Part shown: piece after piece, positions 24,959-36,856 of the stretch | Numbering within the stretch: the first letter of the stretch is position 1 | Layout: each line of letters begins with the position of its first letter | Source of the DNA: Lingula anatina | Taxonomy: Eukaryota; Brachiopoda; Lingulata; Lingulida; Lingulidae | Assembly: GCF_001039355.2 (NCBI RefSeq) | Contig: NW_019775888.1 | Coordinates: forward strand, 6,840-65,520 | Direction of reading: 5' to 3' | DNA length: 58,681 nucleotides | Translations under genes and position numbers: made by a program | The notes under the pieces: generated by a model | The model's database searches: none | What the model saw: only the letters and a program-made list of their open reading frames with translations | Told to the model about the DNA's origin: nothing

Positions 24959-25654
24959 GCCTAGCGTGTTTCAAAACACCCCCATCATTCAATTAAGTGA
25001 AAAAAGTCCCACCCCTTCCTAATTACCGCACCTTGATCCGCCATTTTGCTTTAACGAATATTGATGTCAGTCAAATGTTGTATGCCCCTAGCACGTGTTT
25101 GTAAGAAAAATGCATTTTTTCGAATGGTTAAATCTACATTTTATTTTAACGCCTCAAAGTATTTTCTTTCTTGGCATTACATAAAAATGAGAAGAAAAAA
25201 AACGATGGGCTTATTTTTTCATTTTATACTGAATTTAGAAAACGAGAAGAAATAAAACTACTTACAAGTTAAGTTGATTTTAAACAATTTCAGTTGCAAC
25301 AGATAAAGAAGTATTGTAATATTAAGTTTTCAATTGTCACTTGCTGCTTCTATAAACACCTCCCTATACTTATCTCTCTCGATCTTCTCTAATATCAAAA
25401 CGACGTAAAATCGATATCAAACACATTGATAATGTTACAATTCTTCGTTCACATGTGGCTAAAATTTTCTAACAAGTGTCAGTTAAAATCCACTAAAAAT
25501 ACGGGTAAAATCTATTCAGTTTTTGTTTCATTCAAATCGCCAAATTTCATTCAAACTCACAAAAGCAACAACACTCAAAAATCTTACTTTTAGCATCCCC
25601 CACCACCAAGCACGCTGTCACAGCTGTCTGCATCAAACGCCAGAAAAGATGCAT
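22930..25654 (-). CDS. Secreted VWA-CTLD protein, with a one-base frameshift in the VWA exon
   Basis: Minus exons 25654-25588 (signal peptide starting MHLFWRLMQT, donor AAAA/GTAAGA), 24568-24000 (VWA), 23756-23553 and 23153-22930 (two halves of a CTLD, stop TAA). All joins are phase 1. The VWA has a complete MIDAS: DASSS, the Thr of GGGTDT and the Asp of VVTDGW. The CTLD reads ICPKEW, HKCLF, TTCSG, RGCVL, VECDS and FVCEID, with WTVVEC where a WND motif would sit. Expected product about 354 aa, extracellular, with VWA for protein or matrix binding. At 24541-24544 the T run is one base short: GAC ATC GTT TT(-) GTG GTG GAC. The frame from the acceptor therefore shifts and the downstream frame meets a TGA upstream. 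This is either an assembly error or a real lesion. The neighbouring VWA gene is intact at this place. Confidence 0.78.
24917..24956. repeat. (GT)n microsatellite in the first intron of the VWA-CTLD gene
   Basis: About 20 GT units. Confidence 0.95.
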
Positions 25655-25712
25655 TTCTCTGGGGCCCCTCCGCACGATAGGGGTTCTACAACACCCAGGA
25701 TGTGGCCCCACT

Positions 25713-25720
25713 CCTTATAT
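25713..25720 (-). promoter_or_regulatory. TATA box candidate of the VWA-CTLD gene
   Basis: On the minus strand ATATAAGG lies about 60 bases before the ATG of the signal-peptide exon at 25654. Confidence 0.5.
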
Positions 25721-27997
25721 TGTCGCTATCAGTCTAGCTTTATCACGGAGCGTTGTCCATCAGCTAGTGGTGCCCGCAAAACTATCATTATGAGCACGCT
25801 GTATTGACACTAGAACATATTATCACGCAACATAACGCATTATCTCGTTATCGCGCGCCTTATCAGGGGAGCTAACGCGTTATCTCGTTTTGGGGCGAGA
25901 TTTTAAAAGAAAACACTGTGGTGTGGACTTGGGGGTTCCAGGAAAATAGAGCAAGAATTTCTCCATTCAACATTCATTCACCCTACACAGTAATATCAAT
26001 CAGGTAACACATGTGATGGTATATGTATATAATATTCAACTTCTAAATTAGTTACCAGTGTTGTTTTAGGTTCACATAGCTCAATTATTTAGATCTTCAT
26101 GCCAGTGATTATTCTCAAAAAGAGACTACCGGTCGGATTTATGTTTGGCAGCCAACAAGGTACTTCGTAATCTTGCTTAAACATAGATTAAGGTCCCAAA
26201 TGTTGTATCAACAAGGGCCCGTGGTTTCATTGAGGTGTTGCTGGAACAGTGAGGCTTGGTACATGTAATTTAGGTTCACTTTATTAATGGATCATCTGGA
26301 TAGCACCAATATGATACATATAATGTATATTATTCTATAGCAAAGTACTTCACAAAATATTCCATATTGAAATGACAGTACTTTTTGCTTACAGAGAATA
26401 GTTTTTGTTCATGCCTCCCACTGGCAAAATCCTTGATTGACCTGTGGTCTTAATTTTTCAATCGGCCATACTATCAGATGTAGCAAAATGGAAAATATGC
26501 ACATGTAGAGAACGGCATGTAGAGAACGGCGCAAGTTCTCTACTAACATGATACACTTGGTGAGGTCATGTCTACGTAATGCAACAGCATCTGGACACAT
26601 CATGCTCGTGATGCAACGTGAGATATGTATTTGTGGATCTCTATCTGTGTCGATGACCTCGTCGATGGCCTTGTTGCATTGTTATTGGATTTTATTGTGG
26701 TTCCAGTGACAGATAAGCGATTTACTATTCGTGGAGCGTCCGGAATGGAGAGCAAGAATGTTGTAGTACCCTGAGAATGTGGGACCTGCCAATTTTTTTT
26801 GTGACTTCGATATTGTTGGGAAAATCATAGAAACCCATGAATGTTTTATGTAAAGAGACTAAGCGCGTGTTCTACCGGTTAGGCATGAGGTTTCTACCAT
26901 TACACAAGAGACAACGTAAGAATTATTTCACCAAAATGAAAACGTTCCGAAATTATCATGAATAGACGATGTTTGTTGCATAATAAAAGTCCAGGGCATT
27001 TTTCTTGTTTTATGTATTTGTATATTTCGCTTTCTATTTATCCAGTCGAGAACAATCGGCGTTAATTGAAGCGACGAATTGGAACTCTGAATTAAGATGG
27101 GCTGTGCACGCATAATACATTTATTTTCAATCATGAACGAAGAAAACTCATACGCGATTCAGGACGGTTTGACGCAATGCCGTTCACTAGAGATATATCC
27201 AGGTCATTGGTGGAGAAAGGGTGAAAAACAAAACCTTCAGGATTTGCGACATTTCTGCGGATTCTGACTCCATAGCTTGCATTGCGTTCATAAACATATT
27301 TCTTTATTTCCTTTTCAAAAGGAGATAACAGGCGTTTTTAAGCTTGTCCCATTACATCACCGAAACGCAGTTTCTTTAGATTCTTCTGTTACCCTTTATT
27401 TGGAAGAAAAGAACCAAATGCAATCGAGCAAAAGAGTAAATCTGCATTTTGACTGGTAGAACTTTAATTAAACAATTAACAATGACTTAATATGTCTTGA
27501 TATGCCTTGACATCATTTAATAGCTAACCTGAAAAAGTAGAAATGATACACATTACCCCCAAAGGCATTTCGATAATGTCCTCTCGCGTTTTCTCTTCTT
27601 ATTGCCCGACCCTTATAGCGCATTCCCATAGATTTTAGATCGATCTATCCCCGTGGGGAGTCTCACTAGATTACCGTCAGATAATCCGGCTTAAATGTCC
27701 GTCCCGCCTACTATACAAGCTGTAAGGGGGTAATTAACTTTCGTGCCCGCTCGGCTGACAGCTATTTAGCGTGAACCCCCAGGGAGTTAGGTCAATCTAG
27801 TTGAATCGATCTAATCTCTGGGAATGGGGTCTTAGGCATTAACAGCGTTTGTATGACACAAAAATTTGCATTTACTAAATAATCAAAAACAGGCCAAAGT
27901 ACTAATTACAAAACTCGTCTTATCCCCCTACTGGAATGTTATATGGCAATGCTGACCGTTTTTATACTACATGAAATGTCAGAGGGTCTATCAGTAT
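25721..27997. other. Intergenic region between the two VWA genes
   Basis: No exon recognised. The MITE copy at 27621-27830 sits about 170 bases beyond the stop of the upstream VWA gene. Short ORFs here lack any domain. Confidence 0.5.
27621..27830. mobile_element. MITE, ATTCCCATAG family, copy 2
   Basis: CATTCCCATAGATTTTAGAT at the left end and GGGAATGGGG at the right, with the same core as the copies at 12265 and 42842. Confidence 0.9.
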
Positions 27998-29222
27998 CTA
28001 CGGCCAGGGCGAGGCAAGCCTGTATTCGACCAATGCCACAAATGCAAGAACATATATTGTAAGATAATTTGGAAGGAATCCGTTAGAGCCATTATAATAA
28101 GCACAAACGGCCGCAAACAATTTCTTCTCGATGTTCTTCAGAAATTCGAAGTCTTTGACGTTAAAAACGAACGTAGCCGACGGTTCTGACGCAATCTTCT
28201 TCAGTTCGTCTTCCTTGGCTTCCTCTCCAATTCCGACGGCAAAGAGGGTGATGTTGGACTTCTTTGCCTTCTCGGCCTCCAAGGCTGTTGCGGTACTGTT
28301 TTCCGAAAAGCCGTCCGTTATAACGACTCCAACATGCAGCGCATCAGGGCGAGGACCTTTACGGTTGCGAATATTGAAAAGGCCGGAACGCATCATCCGT
28401 AGGCCTACGTAAGTTTCTGTTCCTCCACCCGTCTGTTCTATGCCACTTACGGCTCCCAGTACCTGGCTGCTTGTATTGTAATCTTTTAATTGGAAGTTGA
28501 TTTTGTAGCCCGTGCCAAATGTCAGAGCCGCCACGTGGACTATGTCTGTTCCGACGTGAAAATGTTTAATGACGTCACTGATGAACTCTTTCTGCTTCTT
28601 CCAGTCGGCAGAGCTGATACTGCCAGAGGCGTCTATTACAAACGCCAGGTCAATTTTGGCTTCACAACCTGAAATTATGATTAAAATGTTGATAGACTTT
28701 CTGACAACAAACTCTCCCTCTCTCTCTCTCTGAATTGAAAATTGGCAAAATGTATTTTATATATGAATATTTACCAGTTAAAACAAAGGATTGATTTAAG
28801 TTAAGAAAATGGTGTATTTATATAGCAACAAATTTTGACCCACAAAAGTAATAAATGAGAAAAATTAGATATTTGAATGGCCATGTTTGATGTCACTTAC
28901 TAGTATCTCACTATATTATTTTTCTTGTATATCCAAATAAAAAGTAAACACAACTTTCCCTTAGGTGCAAGTAAAATATTACCAATTCGAAAATAAAACT
29001 ATTTACAGTGTTGCATCATTTTAGGTAACGCCATTTAAACCATTAACGATTAACGTCTTATTGCATTGTCTTTAATAAAACTGTTAATTATTATAAAATG
29101 GTGAAAAGATATAATGTTTATTAACCGTTTTCTTGCCCATAACCATATCCATAATCGTGTTCATTGCCATAGCTTGGAGTCACGCAAAATGTACCCAGAA
29201 CCAATGCCAAGACAAATACCAT
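27998..29222 (-). CDS. Secreted single-VWA-domain protein (255 aa), paralogue of the VWA of the neighbouring gene
   Basis: Minus exons 29222-29126 (signal peptide MVFVLALVLG…, then a Tyr/Gly-rich YGYGYG spacer, donor AACG/GTTAAT) and 28668-27998, joined in phase 1 (768 nt). The start exon has its own upstream acceptor (TTACAG near 29250), so the 5' UTR is spliced. MIDAS is complete: DASGS, the Thr of GGGTET and VVITDGF. After the domain-ending Cys (AAVC) the frame continues through NGSNG and a hydrophobic stretch (about 15 residues, YLTIYV…VEY) to TAG at 27998. That tail could be a poor GPI signal, or read-through of a lost CTLD splice: no good phase-1 donor is visible where the neighbour splices to its lectin exons. 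Function inferred as extracellular adhesion. Confidence 0.75.
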
Positions 29223-31337
29223 GATTGCTGTAGCAACCGTGCCTGTAGCTGTAAATGGAGAAAGAAGCAACCGATTATTAAAACCTCTAGCAAGTTATTT
29301 TTCCCGTAAAATAACCGGAAACAGTAACCGCATTTAGATTTCTGTAGTCAATTATAGTTATTCTGAGGTAGTCAATTATAGTCATTCTGAGGCACCATAA
29401 CGTTTGCCAATCATTGCAATGATGCATGTCTGATTTTGAATTTTAAAATTCTGAGGTGAAACAACACAACTGGCAAATGACAAAAACTGATTGCCAATGC
29501 AAGCACCACGTACCGAGACGATGAAAAATTCCAAGTACATTCAAAGGACCACGTACCTTTCGTATTAGCTTTGATCTGTATTCCGTTTCTCTATCTACTT
29601 TCCACAGGTAACCCGTTCAATATTTGCAGCAATATAAGTAACAGAAATATATGCACGTGAGTAGTGTCACGTAAGGCGTCTGATCGGAAAGATGTGTTCA
29701 CACAACAAGGGTTGAGTTCGATCCAAATGACGCCACATTACAAAACCATTCACACACATGACGTCAGCTAGAGTTGACCTGTGCTGTAGCAATCAGTTTT
29801 AGATAGGCTGGTTCTGTGTCCATTTGCAGTTTCAGCGTGAAGTAAAAGAATCGACAATCCTTATTTCAGATCGAACTTGAATCCGCCAAAACGGGGACTA
29901 GTGAATTCAGCGTTCCTGAATCTAATTAAATCAACGATAATCCCATGTTTGTTTTTTACAGATAAACCATGGGAGGAAAACTTTTATTACATTACAGTAA
30001 ACACAGTTGTGGTACAAATACATAAAAGATTGATAAAAGATTGGAATATCAGCTTCATCATACCATTATCAAATTCTGCATGTCTGTGGCGTCGGATTGA
30101 GGGCGGCTGTGGTAAGAACTTCATCCTCAATTCCAACTATGTTTATTACAAATCAGATCCCTATAAGGTTTAAATTCAACACTCATTTTTTAAAAAATCA
30201 ATCAAGTTTTTGATGTGAGAGGTGCATTTATGGGATATTTAGAGTGAGAAATATAATTAACGTGGTGTTTTTAAAAAATCCACAGCTGTAACTGCACATA
30301 TCTATCAATTAACCAAGGAACCATTCAACTTCGCGGTGATGAGTGTTTAATGAGTATACGACTTAGTTTAGATATTAGCTTTTTGATCATTTGCTCTGTG
30401 CCTAGCGAACGCTTACACGCATCCCTGCACTTCCATTAGTGTCGATCTTTCCAAAGTTTCTACCATGTCTTTTGAAAGGAAGGACAGGACAGATTAGTTT
30501 CAAAGAAATCCAAATCATTTTCGCCAACAATGTTTCCAAGTACCACTTTCAAGTTATTCATTAACGCATTTAAACGTGTGTTTATTTCTTCCAAGTGATC
30601 ACTTGTTCGTTCAGTTGATCTTCAATTCATCAACAGTCAGCCAGTGCTACATTCTTATGCACTTACCACACGCTAATTTATTTCTTTATCTATTTTTTCA
30701 TTACAAAATGAGATAATGTCAACGCGTTCCCACAGATTGGGGTGAGGTAAATATATTATTAATAGTAGTCTTGTGATTAAAAAAAATTAAAAAAAACGGC
30801 TCCGTGCTATAGCATAAAACATGGGCAAGTTGTCACGGGCATTGATAGATATGAGCTGTGGGATGTATACTTGATTACACTCAACAAACTAGACGTGACT
30901 TCTTCGAGTTCACATCGAAGCTAATTTTAATTTATACCGTCAAGGTGTTGATGACGACGTCAGCGGACAGGGTTGTTTCTTGTGAGATTTAAAGGCATGA
31001 GGTGAGATGGGAATCTTTTTATTTGAAAAGTTATTGTCCTATGACGTCAAATCAAAATCATTCTCTACTACCATGCATGCCAAAGATGATTTCAATAAAA
31101 CACGCAAACATTTTATCGAAAAAACTGAGACAAGGAAATAAAATGAAGACAAATAAATCTCACTTACTTTCTTCAACTTATTGGTTCATTTTGAATCGTA
31201 AAACTCGGGCGATTTCTTGAACATAGATCATGTACATTATACAGTGGAGCATTATACGTGGTCTCAGTTATAGGTGAATACAGCCGTTTAGAGTCAGGAC
31301 CAATCTTATATCTCTCTGGAATGCACATGCATATGGT

Positions 31338-31393
<56 letters not shown>

Positions 31394-31949
31394 CTTACAT
31401 GGCATTGAAAATATGTCAACGCTTATGGATGAATTCTTTACGCCACGACTTTTGACATTTCTATCAGGGACAGTACCGGTATGATTGAATCTTTTCATTT
31501 TGCTTATTGTATTTATCAACTGATTTATCATTTCACACTATTTTATATTTATTTATTTATTTATTTATTTATTCGTTTATTTATTCAATTTTGTCAAATG
31601 GGGCAGGATAGTTCTAATCACGATCTATTTCTACTAATGCAAGTCTACTGACCAAATGTACAAAACAATCGAGTGCAAGGGTTATTAAAAAAAAGAACTT
31701 AAATATTTAATTTTAAAATAGTTTTATAGTTGTACTATAGTAAATATACTTATAATTTGAATGAATTTACTGTTAACTTATTTATTTATTGCGTTTCATT
31801 ATACATATTAATCATACGCGAAGTAGGCGCATATTTGAAACTAGTTTTACATTCTCTATGTTACAAGCAAACTATAACCCTGTGAACGGAGGCTGTACTC
31901 AATATTCTATGTCATATTTGCATTTCATAAAAAAACACGTTTATTCTTT
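29223..31949. other. Intergenic region
   Basis: No exon recognised apart from the likely 5' UTR and promoter of the VWA gene just above 29250. It contains a T run at 31339-31389 and TTTA repeats near 31550. Short ORFs have no domains. Confidence 0.5.
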
Positions 31950-31960
31950 CATTATATATA

Positions 31961-31966
31961 TTTATT
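31961..31966 (-). terminator. Poly(A) signal of glycine-rich gene 1
   Basis: AATAAA on the minus strand, about 150 bases into the 3' UTR exon that starts at 32116. Confidence 0.6.
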
Positions 31967-32482
31967 ACAAAAAAAGTGAAAACCAGTGTCTTGGACACAT
32001 GAAAACGTCCACGTGTTCCTGGAAAAGGCACATGTCCAGTAAAAAGTTTCGATTTTAAAGTCGTCAGAGCGTGCTGTCCACGTGGCCCCGTGTCAGTTTA
32101 CAGCTTCCTTTTCAAACTGGAAAGAAAAAATAACAAAATAGAATAAAACAAAAAAAAATAACAGATTGCTTTTTGATGAATAAATATTGGCCAAGTTCAC
32201 TTTTTGGCATTCCTTGTTTTTTTTTTATGTTTTGCCTTTTTTTTTCTACATTTGATCGTATTATGCATAACGCAAGTCCGACATAAATAAGAAAAAATTA
32301 AGTCTCTGTATCTGAAAAGAGCAATCAAAAGTTGAAAAGTATATAATCAATCTTAAATTTTTGTGTATCTATAAAACTGCACACATGTAATATCTAATAT
32401 TTCTAAAAACAAAATAGTGATAGACAAACACTCGGAACAACTAGATACCACACCGCACAAAATTTACCTTAAAATCCACATG

Positions 32483-32833
32483 TTAGTATCTTCGTCCTCT
32501 GTAAAGAAATACTCGTGAAAACCCTCTCCGTCCTCTTCGTTGTCTTTGGGGTCCAGTAAAAGTACTCTGAACGCCTCCTCCGAACCCTCCTCCGACACCA
32601 TTAGCGCTGACGCCGACACCGCCACCGAAACCGCCACTGACGGAACCGAATGGGGTGTCGACCGCAAATCCACCGCCGCCTCCGCCGCCCCCTCCCCCGG
32701 GGCCGATTCCACCGCCAAACCCACCGCCAGCCCCTCCGCTGAAGCCGTTCAAGTCGACTCTGTTAAAGCGAGTTGTTGTTTGTCCTAAAACTGCTCCTAA
32801 GAGCAAGAGAAGAAGAACGGCGTGTCTAAGCAT
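32483..32833 (-). CDS. Glycine-rich secreted protein 1, shematrin-like (116 aa)
   Basis: Single coding exon. ATG at 32833 was chosen because it opens directly on a signal peptide (MLRHAVLLLLLLGAVLGQ); the longer reading frame lacks an ATG. The mature part is Gly-rich with GGGFGGG-type blocks, then a basic tail QRQRRGRRGF ending RGRRY. Pearl-oyster shematrins are Gly-rich secreted shell proteins with a basic stretch plus Tyr at the C-terminus, so an extracellular or biomineral matrix role is plausible but inferred. A donor (TTAAG/GTAAAT) lies 15 bases after the stop and an acceptor (CTTTCCAG) at 32117, so there is a 3' UTR intron as in the two sister genes. TATAAG lies at 32917-32922. It is divergent from glycine-rich gene 2. 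Confidence 0.8.
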   Translation of the reverse strand: MLRHAVLLLLLLGAVLGQTTTRFNRVDLNGFSGGAGGGFGGGIGPGGGGGGGGGGFAVDTPFGSVSGGFGGGVGVSANGVGGGFGGGVQSTFTGPQRQRRGRRGFSRVFLYRGRRY

Positions 32834-32916
32834 TGTTTGCACCGACTTCCGCACGGCTCAACCGATCTGTGGGATCGCTCGGCAAAAGCGCGTATGCGGG
32901 TGCGCGGCCTCTCGTA

Positions 32917-32922
32917 CTTATA
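32917..32922 (-). promoter_or_regulatory. TATA box of glycine-rich gene 1
   Basis: TATAAG on the minus strand, 84 bases upstream of the ATG at 32833. Confidence 0.6.
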
Positions 32923-33551
32923 GGCATCTAAAATCGCGTGATCGCACCCATGTGTTTGGAAAAGATTCCTCGCCTGTCAACTATCGATCAAGACTTAAAA
33001 TACATTTTATCGTCCATCTTTGGTGCTATGTTGTAATACAGTCCATGCTGTCAATGGTAGTGCTAGTCCCGTTCACGCAGAATAGGAGGAAGTAAAAATA
33101 CGATTTGTTATACTCTGTAAATTTGTCAACGTCGCGAGAAAACTGTTTCCTCTTGAATGCGACTGCCATCATAAATAACGTTGACAACCGAAACGAGCCC
33201 TTAGGAGTTCATCCTCTTGTTTTGAGTAACATTGCCTCTTTAAGCCAGTTCATGCTTGTTCGTGGGAGCATGTGTGTACGTGCTTGTGTGTGTGCGTGTA
33301 CGAGGTTGCGCTCACATGTACATGTACGTGTATGCTTTTTTTAAAGAGGAAACTTTGTTCATGGAGTTTAAAGGCATGAGGAATTTGATCTGCACATTTC
33401 GTATAATTGTCTTGTTTTACTTTCTCCTTTTATTGTATCTCTTGTATTTTATATTGACTGAATTTTTGAGCGCACATCACGACACATGTACGTGAAAAAA
33501 TACACGGGTTATTATCCGGATATCTGTCCCAGCTTATTCCTGCCAGCTTTG

Positions 33552-33609
<58 letters not shown>

Positions 33610-34712
33610 GTCATTTATTTTGATGTTCATAACTCATATTGTTTCAACTGAATATCCACATTTATAAATTCCCCATTCATACCTTAAGCTTCGACCTAAA
33701 GTTATTTGGTCTGTTAACGACTTTTGTGTTATACTGTGGCGCAAACGGGAGTTCCTCAGCACAAGCTATTGCATAATGATGATTTTGTATAAGATGGATT
33801 CTCTATTACTATGTCATCATCACAGTTTGCATACTTTACACGTCTTAATTCTACCTTGTCCAACTTAAACGCAAAATATAAAGTTTCTTTTAAATACGAA
33901 AAATAATTTTCAGGATACCCATGTCTCTGTGTATGTGCAGTGCTATTTTAACCTGGGGTGAACTATAAAAGCACAAACCGCCACCAAAACAAGTTAAAGA
34001 CCAATTTATGAACATATGAAAGGAGGTCATAATAAAGCAGATATCTTAATCACATCTTTCCCTCCTGAATTATTGGTCTTTTGCAGCTAGATGACTAGAT
34101 GTTGACTTAATTTAATCGCTGAAGAGCTTGCTCTCCAGTAAACAAAAGAAGTGAACATGAAGTCATCCAGCTGAAAAAGGCCTGTTGTCTAGAGAAAAAT
34201 ATATATTGTAGTTTGGATATAAACTCACGCGAGCTTTATCTAGGGGCAAATATATCGAGAAACAACCGCAAGTTGAGGAAATATCTTGATTGTTTTCTGT
34301 TAACTTCTGACTGATGTTATTAAGTGTGCGTTTCAAGCTGACATTTTTCACCAAAGTAAGCCCCTCTTCGCGTGACGGAAACTCATAACGAGACCATGGC
34401 ACGTGACCCATGGATATTTGTGATTCGTCACGCGGGGTAAACATATATTTTAGGATTCGTGTGCAGAATGAAATTCACAGCCACTGTGAGGCAACTTTCT
34501 GCGTTGTATTTTAATGATATCAAGAAAAAACCCTTAATCCCATTAATTCCGAGAATTTTACATGGGCTTTGTTCATTAACAACAAGTGGTATTCATCGCA
34601 TTTCAAAAACTGCTCTTCCTTGCCCCCCCCCCCACCCCTCCATAAAAAAAATAGAGATGGGGTCCATGAAGTTAAGGCTTTGACGCGATTAAAAGGATAA
34701 AAGGTGGACACC
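32923..34712. other. Divergent intergenic region between glycine-rich genes 1 and 2 (left part)
   Basis: No coding exon seen. An (AT)n tract of about 54 bases occupies 33554-33607. A C run is at 34623-34631, and a MITE follows at 34713. Confidence 0.5.
33554..33607. repeat. (AT)n microsatellite
   Basis: Uninterrupted TA dinucleotides for about 54 bases. Confidence 0.95.
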
Positions 34713-34998
34713 ACCCGCACGAAAATGAAGTAGATACTCCAGCGCAGTAGACTACTGCAATCATACTGCAAACATGCTTCAAATCTGCTTCGATGTGGGA
34801 GCTAATTAGCATATTTGAAACATGCTTCTATCATGCTGCTAATCTACTGCATTTATGCTCCTCCTCTATACAACCCTATGTAATTTTTGAAGTAGAATTG
34901 CAGTAGGCTATACTGCATTTCTACTGCAAATATGCTCCACACCACTACTGCGTTACTGCTTCTTTGCTACTTCGATACTACTGCATTTTCTTGCGGGC
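34713..34998. mobile_element. MITE, ACCCGCACGAAAA family, copy 2
   Basis: Near-identical in length and sequence to 10056-10341, with a few substitutions, for example in the right end (TTTTCTTGCGGGC). Few differences suggest recent activity. Confidence 0.9.
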
Positions 34999-35667
34999 AT
35001 GCTTCAATATATATTCCAGGTGGCAGAGCCTCTCAAAGGTATGCCTCGAATGCAATTTGAACTTAGGCGTTTTGAAAGAGCCCTGTTGTTTGTTGAATGG
35101 ACATGTCGACGTCCAAAATAACGCTCGCAACCCTCGCTCACCGGTAGACTAAGCTGTATGACCTTAACAAAAAAAAACCACAACACGGTCTGTTGTCCAC
35201 AACTCTGGATTCCTGGAGTAATTATAGCCTACATAAAATGACAGTCGCAGTATTTGGAGTGAATATGCTGTGCACTCTGTGGACTCGTAATAAGATGCGA
35301 GTTCAGGGCAACATTCTCTTTGGATAAAAATATGGCATGTTATTTTTTGAGCCCATGCACATGCGTGCACATTTGACTTGTCAGAGTAAGAATAGCATTT
35401 TTCCATTGCCTTTTCATAATTTAGGCAAATGATATGGGCCAATATCAATCAAGTGACTTTACATTGTCATTAACTGTTAACTTTTTGTGCATTTTCACGT
35501 AAGATAGAATCGCTGGCATTCCGACTGCATGCGAAAAATAAGTTTTATCTTGAAACAATAGAAACCTGCACGAAAACAGCGCCCCTATTAAAGTGCGCTT
35601 ACATTACAATGTTTCCAATGTCGCCATTCTCGCTAGAACAATATTTTTAAGGAACATTGGCATCTGT

Positions 35668-35673
35668 TATAAG
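35668..35673 (+). promoter_or_regulatory. TATA box of glycine-rich gene 2
   Basis: TATAAG 54 bases before the ATG at 35727. Confidence 0.6.
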
Positions 35674-35726
35674 CTGACTCTTGCCACATCTGAATCAAGC
35701 GGCGTCTTCTTGAAACACCGCTCAGG

Positions 35727-36182
35727 ATGAAAAGGGCGCACGTTTTCGTCCTTGCTCTTCTTATAACCGTAGCCTTAGCCCAGCAGGGGAGAGGACGGGG
35801 CAGGGGCAGGGGAAGAGGCAGAGGCAGGGGCAGAGGAATAGGAGGGAATGCTGTGGCAAGCGGGAGTGGATTTGGCGCTGGATTCGGTAGTGGTTCAAAT
35901 GGCTTTGGTGGCGGCGGCGGTGGCGGCGGCGGCAGTGCACAGGCCGGATCAAATGGAGCGTCGGCAACTGGTGGCGGAGCTGGATTTGGGTTTGGGGGCG
36001 GAGCAAATGGAGGAGGAGGAGGGGGTTTTGGCGGTGGAGGAGCCTTGGCCATCGGGTCGGATGGGTCAGTTGCTGTTGGTTTCGGTTTTGGGGGTGGATT
36101 CGGCTTTGGAGGACCGGGAGGGGGAGGTGGCGGCGGCGGAGGAGGAGGAGGGACGGCCATCGTCCGCGGTAAACGAAGATAA
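35727..36182 (+). CDS. Glycine-rich secreted protein 2 (151 aa) with RG-repeat N-terminus
   Basis: Single coding exon. Signal peptide MKRAHVFVLALLITVALAQ, then about eight RG repeats, then long Gly blocks interspersed with GFGFGG and ASG motifs, ending TAIVRGKRR. The signal-peptide end (LAQ), composition and basic C-terminus match the other three glycine-rich genes. Codons are strongly GGN, so the other frames give Pro/Ala-rich shadow ORFs. A donor (TTGAG/GTAAGT) lies at 36208, 26 bases after the TAA, and an acceptor (CTTTCAG) at 36990, giving a 3' UTR intron. Likely an extracellular matrix protein; the arginine-glycine block could bind nucleic acid or acidic polymers but is secreted here. 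Function unproven. Confidence 0.82.
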   Translation: MKRAHVFVLALLITVALAQQGRGRGRGRGRGRGRGRGIGGNAVASGSGFGAGFGSGSNGFGGGGGGGGGSAQAGSNGASATGGGAGFGFGGGANGGGGGGFGGGGALAIGSDGSVAVGFGFGGGFGFGGPGGGGGGGGGGGGTAIVRGKRR

Positions 36183-36554
36183 ATACAAATCATCAGTGGT
36201 TCTTTGAGGTAAGTTATAATAGTCGCACTGTTGTGATTATGTAGGTATAGGCATTGTGCGCAAAATGTAGCAATATTCAAATGAAAATAAACAAAAAAAA
36301 AAACGACCAATAAAAGGAATGACAAATGACAATACACTTAGTTACAAAAGCAACTTAGAGAATTCGACCACCAGATGGATGACGGTTTCACATGACAGGC
36401 TCTTTTTAGCTAAATGATTAAACGGTCTTATGCTGCTTGTTACTTTTGCATCTCTTCTAACCAGCTCTGCTTATCTTCCGTCATGTTTTTTTAACGCTCT
36501 TCATATATTTACTAAACAATTGTGTCGAATATGCGGACTCTGAATCCATGGCCG

Positions 36555-36856
36555 CATTCAGAACAACGTATCCGCCGATTAACTGGTGCGCTAATCAACT
36601 GAACCCACTTAAAAGCGATGCCGAATAATCCCTTAATGGTTTCCCTACCTATCTCACTCGCCAGCCCTGCAGGGGCCTACCTATTAAACCTCGGAGCCGA
36701 AACTTAATACTTTCAGTGGCTCGGCCCCTGCAGGCCTGTCGCGTGTAGGAGGCGGGGAGATTATAAAGGGATTATCCGACATGGCTTTCAAGTGGGGTTA
36801 GCCATATTTGATCCGCGGGCTAGTTAGTCTGCGGATAATGTTTTCTGAATGGGACC
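36555..36856. mobile_element. MITE inside the 3' UTR intron of glycine-rich gene 2
   Basis: Inverted ends CATTCAGAAC… and …TTCTGAATGGGACC, with inner arms ATCCGCCGATTAACT and a palindromic core around GCCCCTGCAGG. About 300 bp, non-coding. Confidence 0.75.

Noticed and set aside
26850-26920. tRNA-like phrases (GTTCTACCGGTTAG)
   Set aside because: Could not fold a full cloverleaf or find paired A and B boxes.
32655-33095. Plus-strand Pro-rich ORF over glycine-rich gene 1
   Set aside because: Complement of the glycine blocks; the minus frame has signal peptide, TATA and poly(A) signal.
35633-36337. Long minus ORF rich in proline over glycine-rich gene 2
   Set aside because: Poly-Pro is the complement of GGN glycine codons; no signal peptide, splice or domain support.
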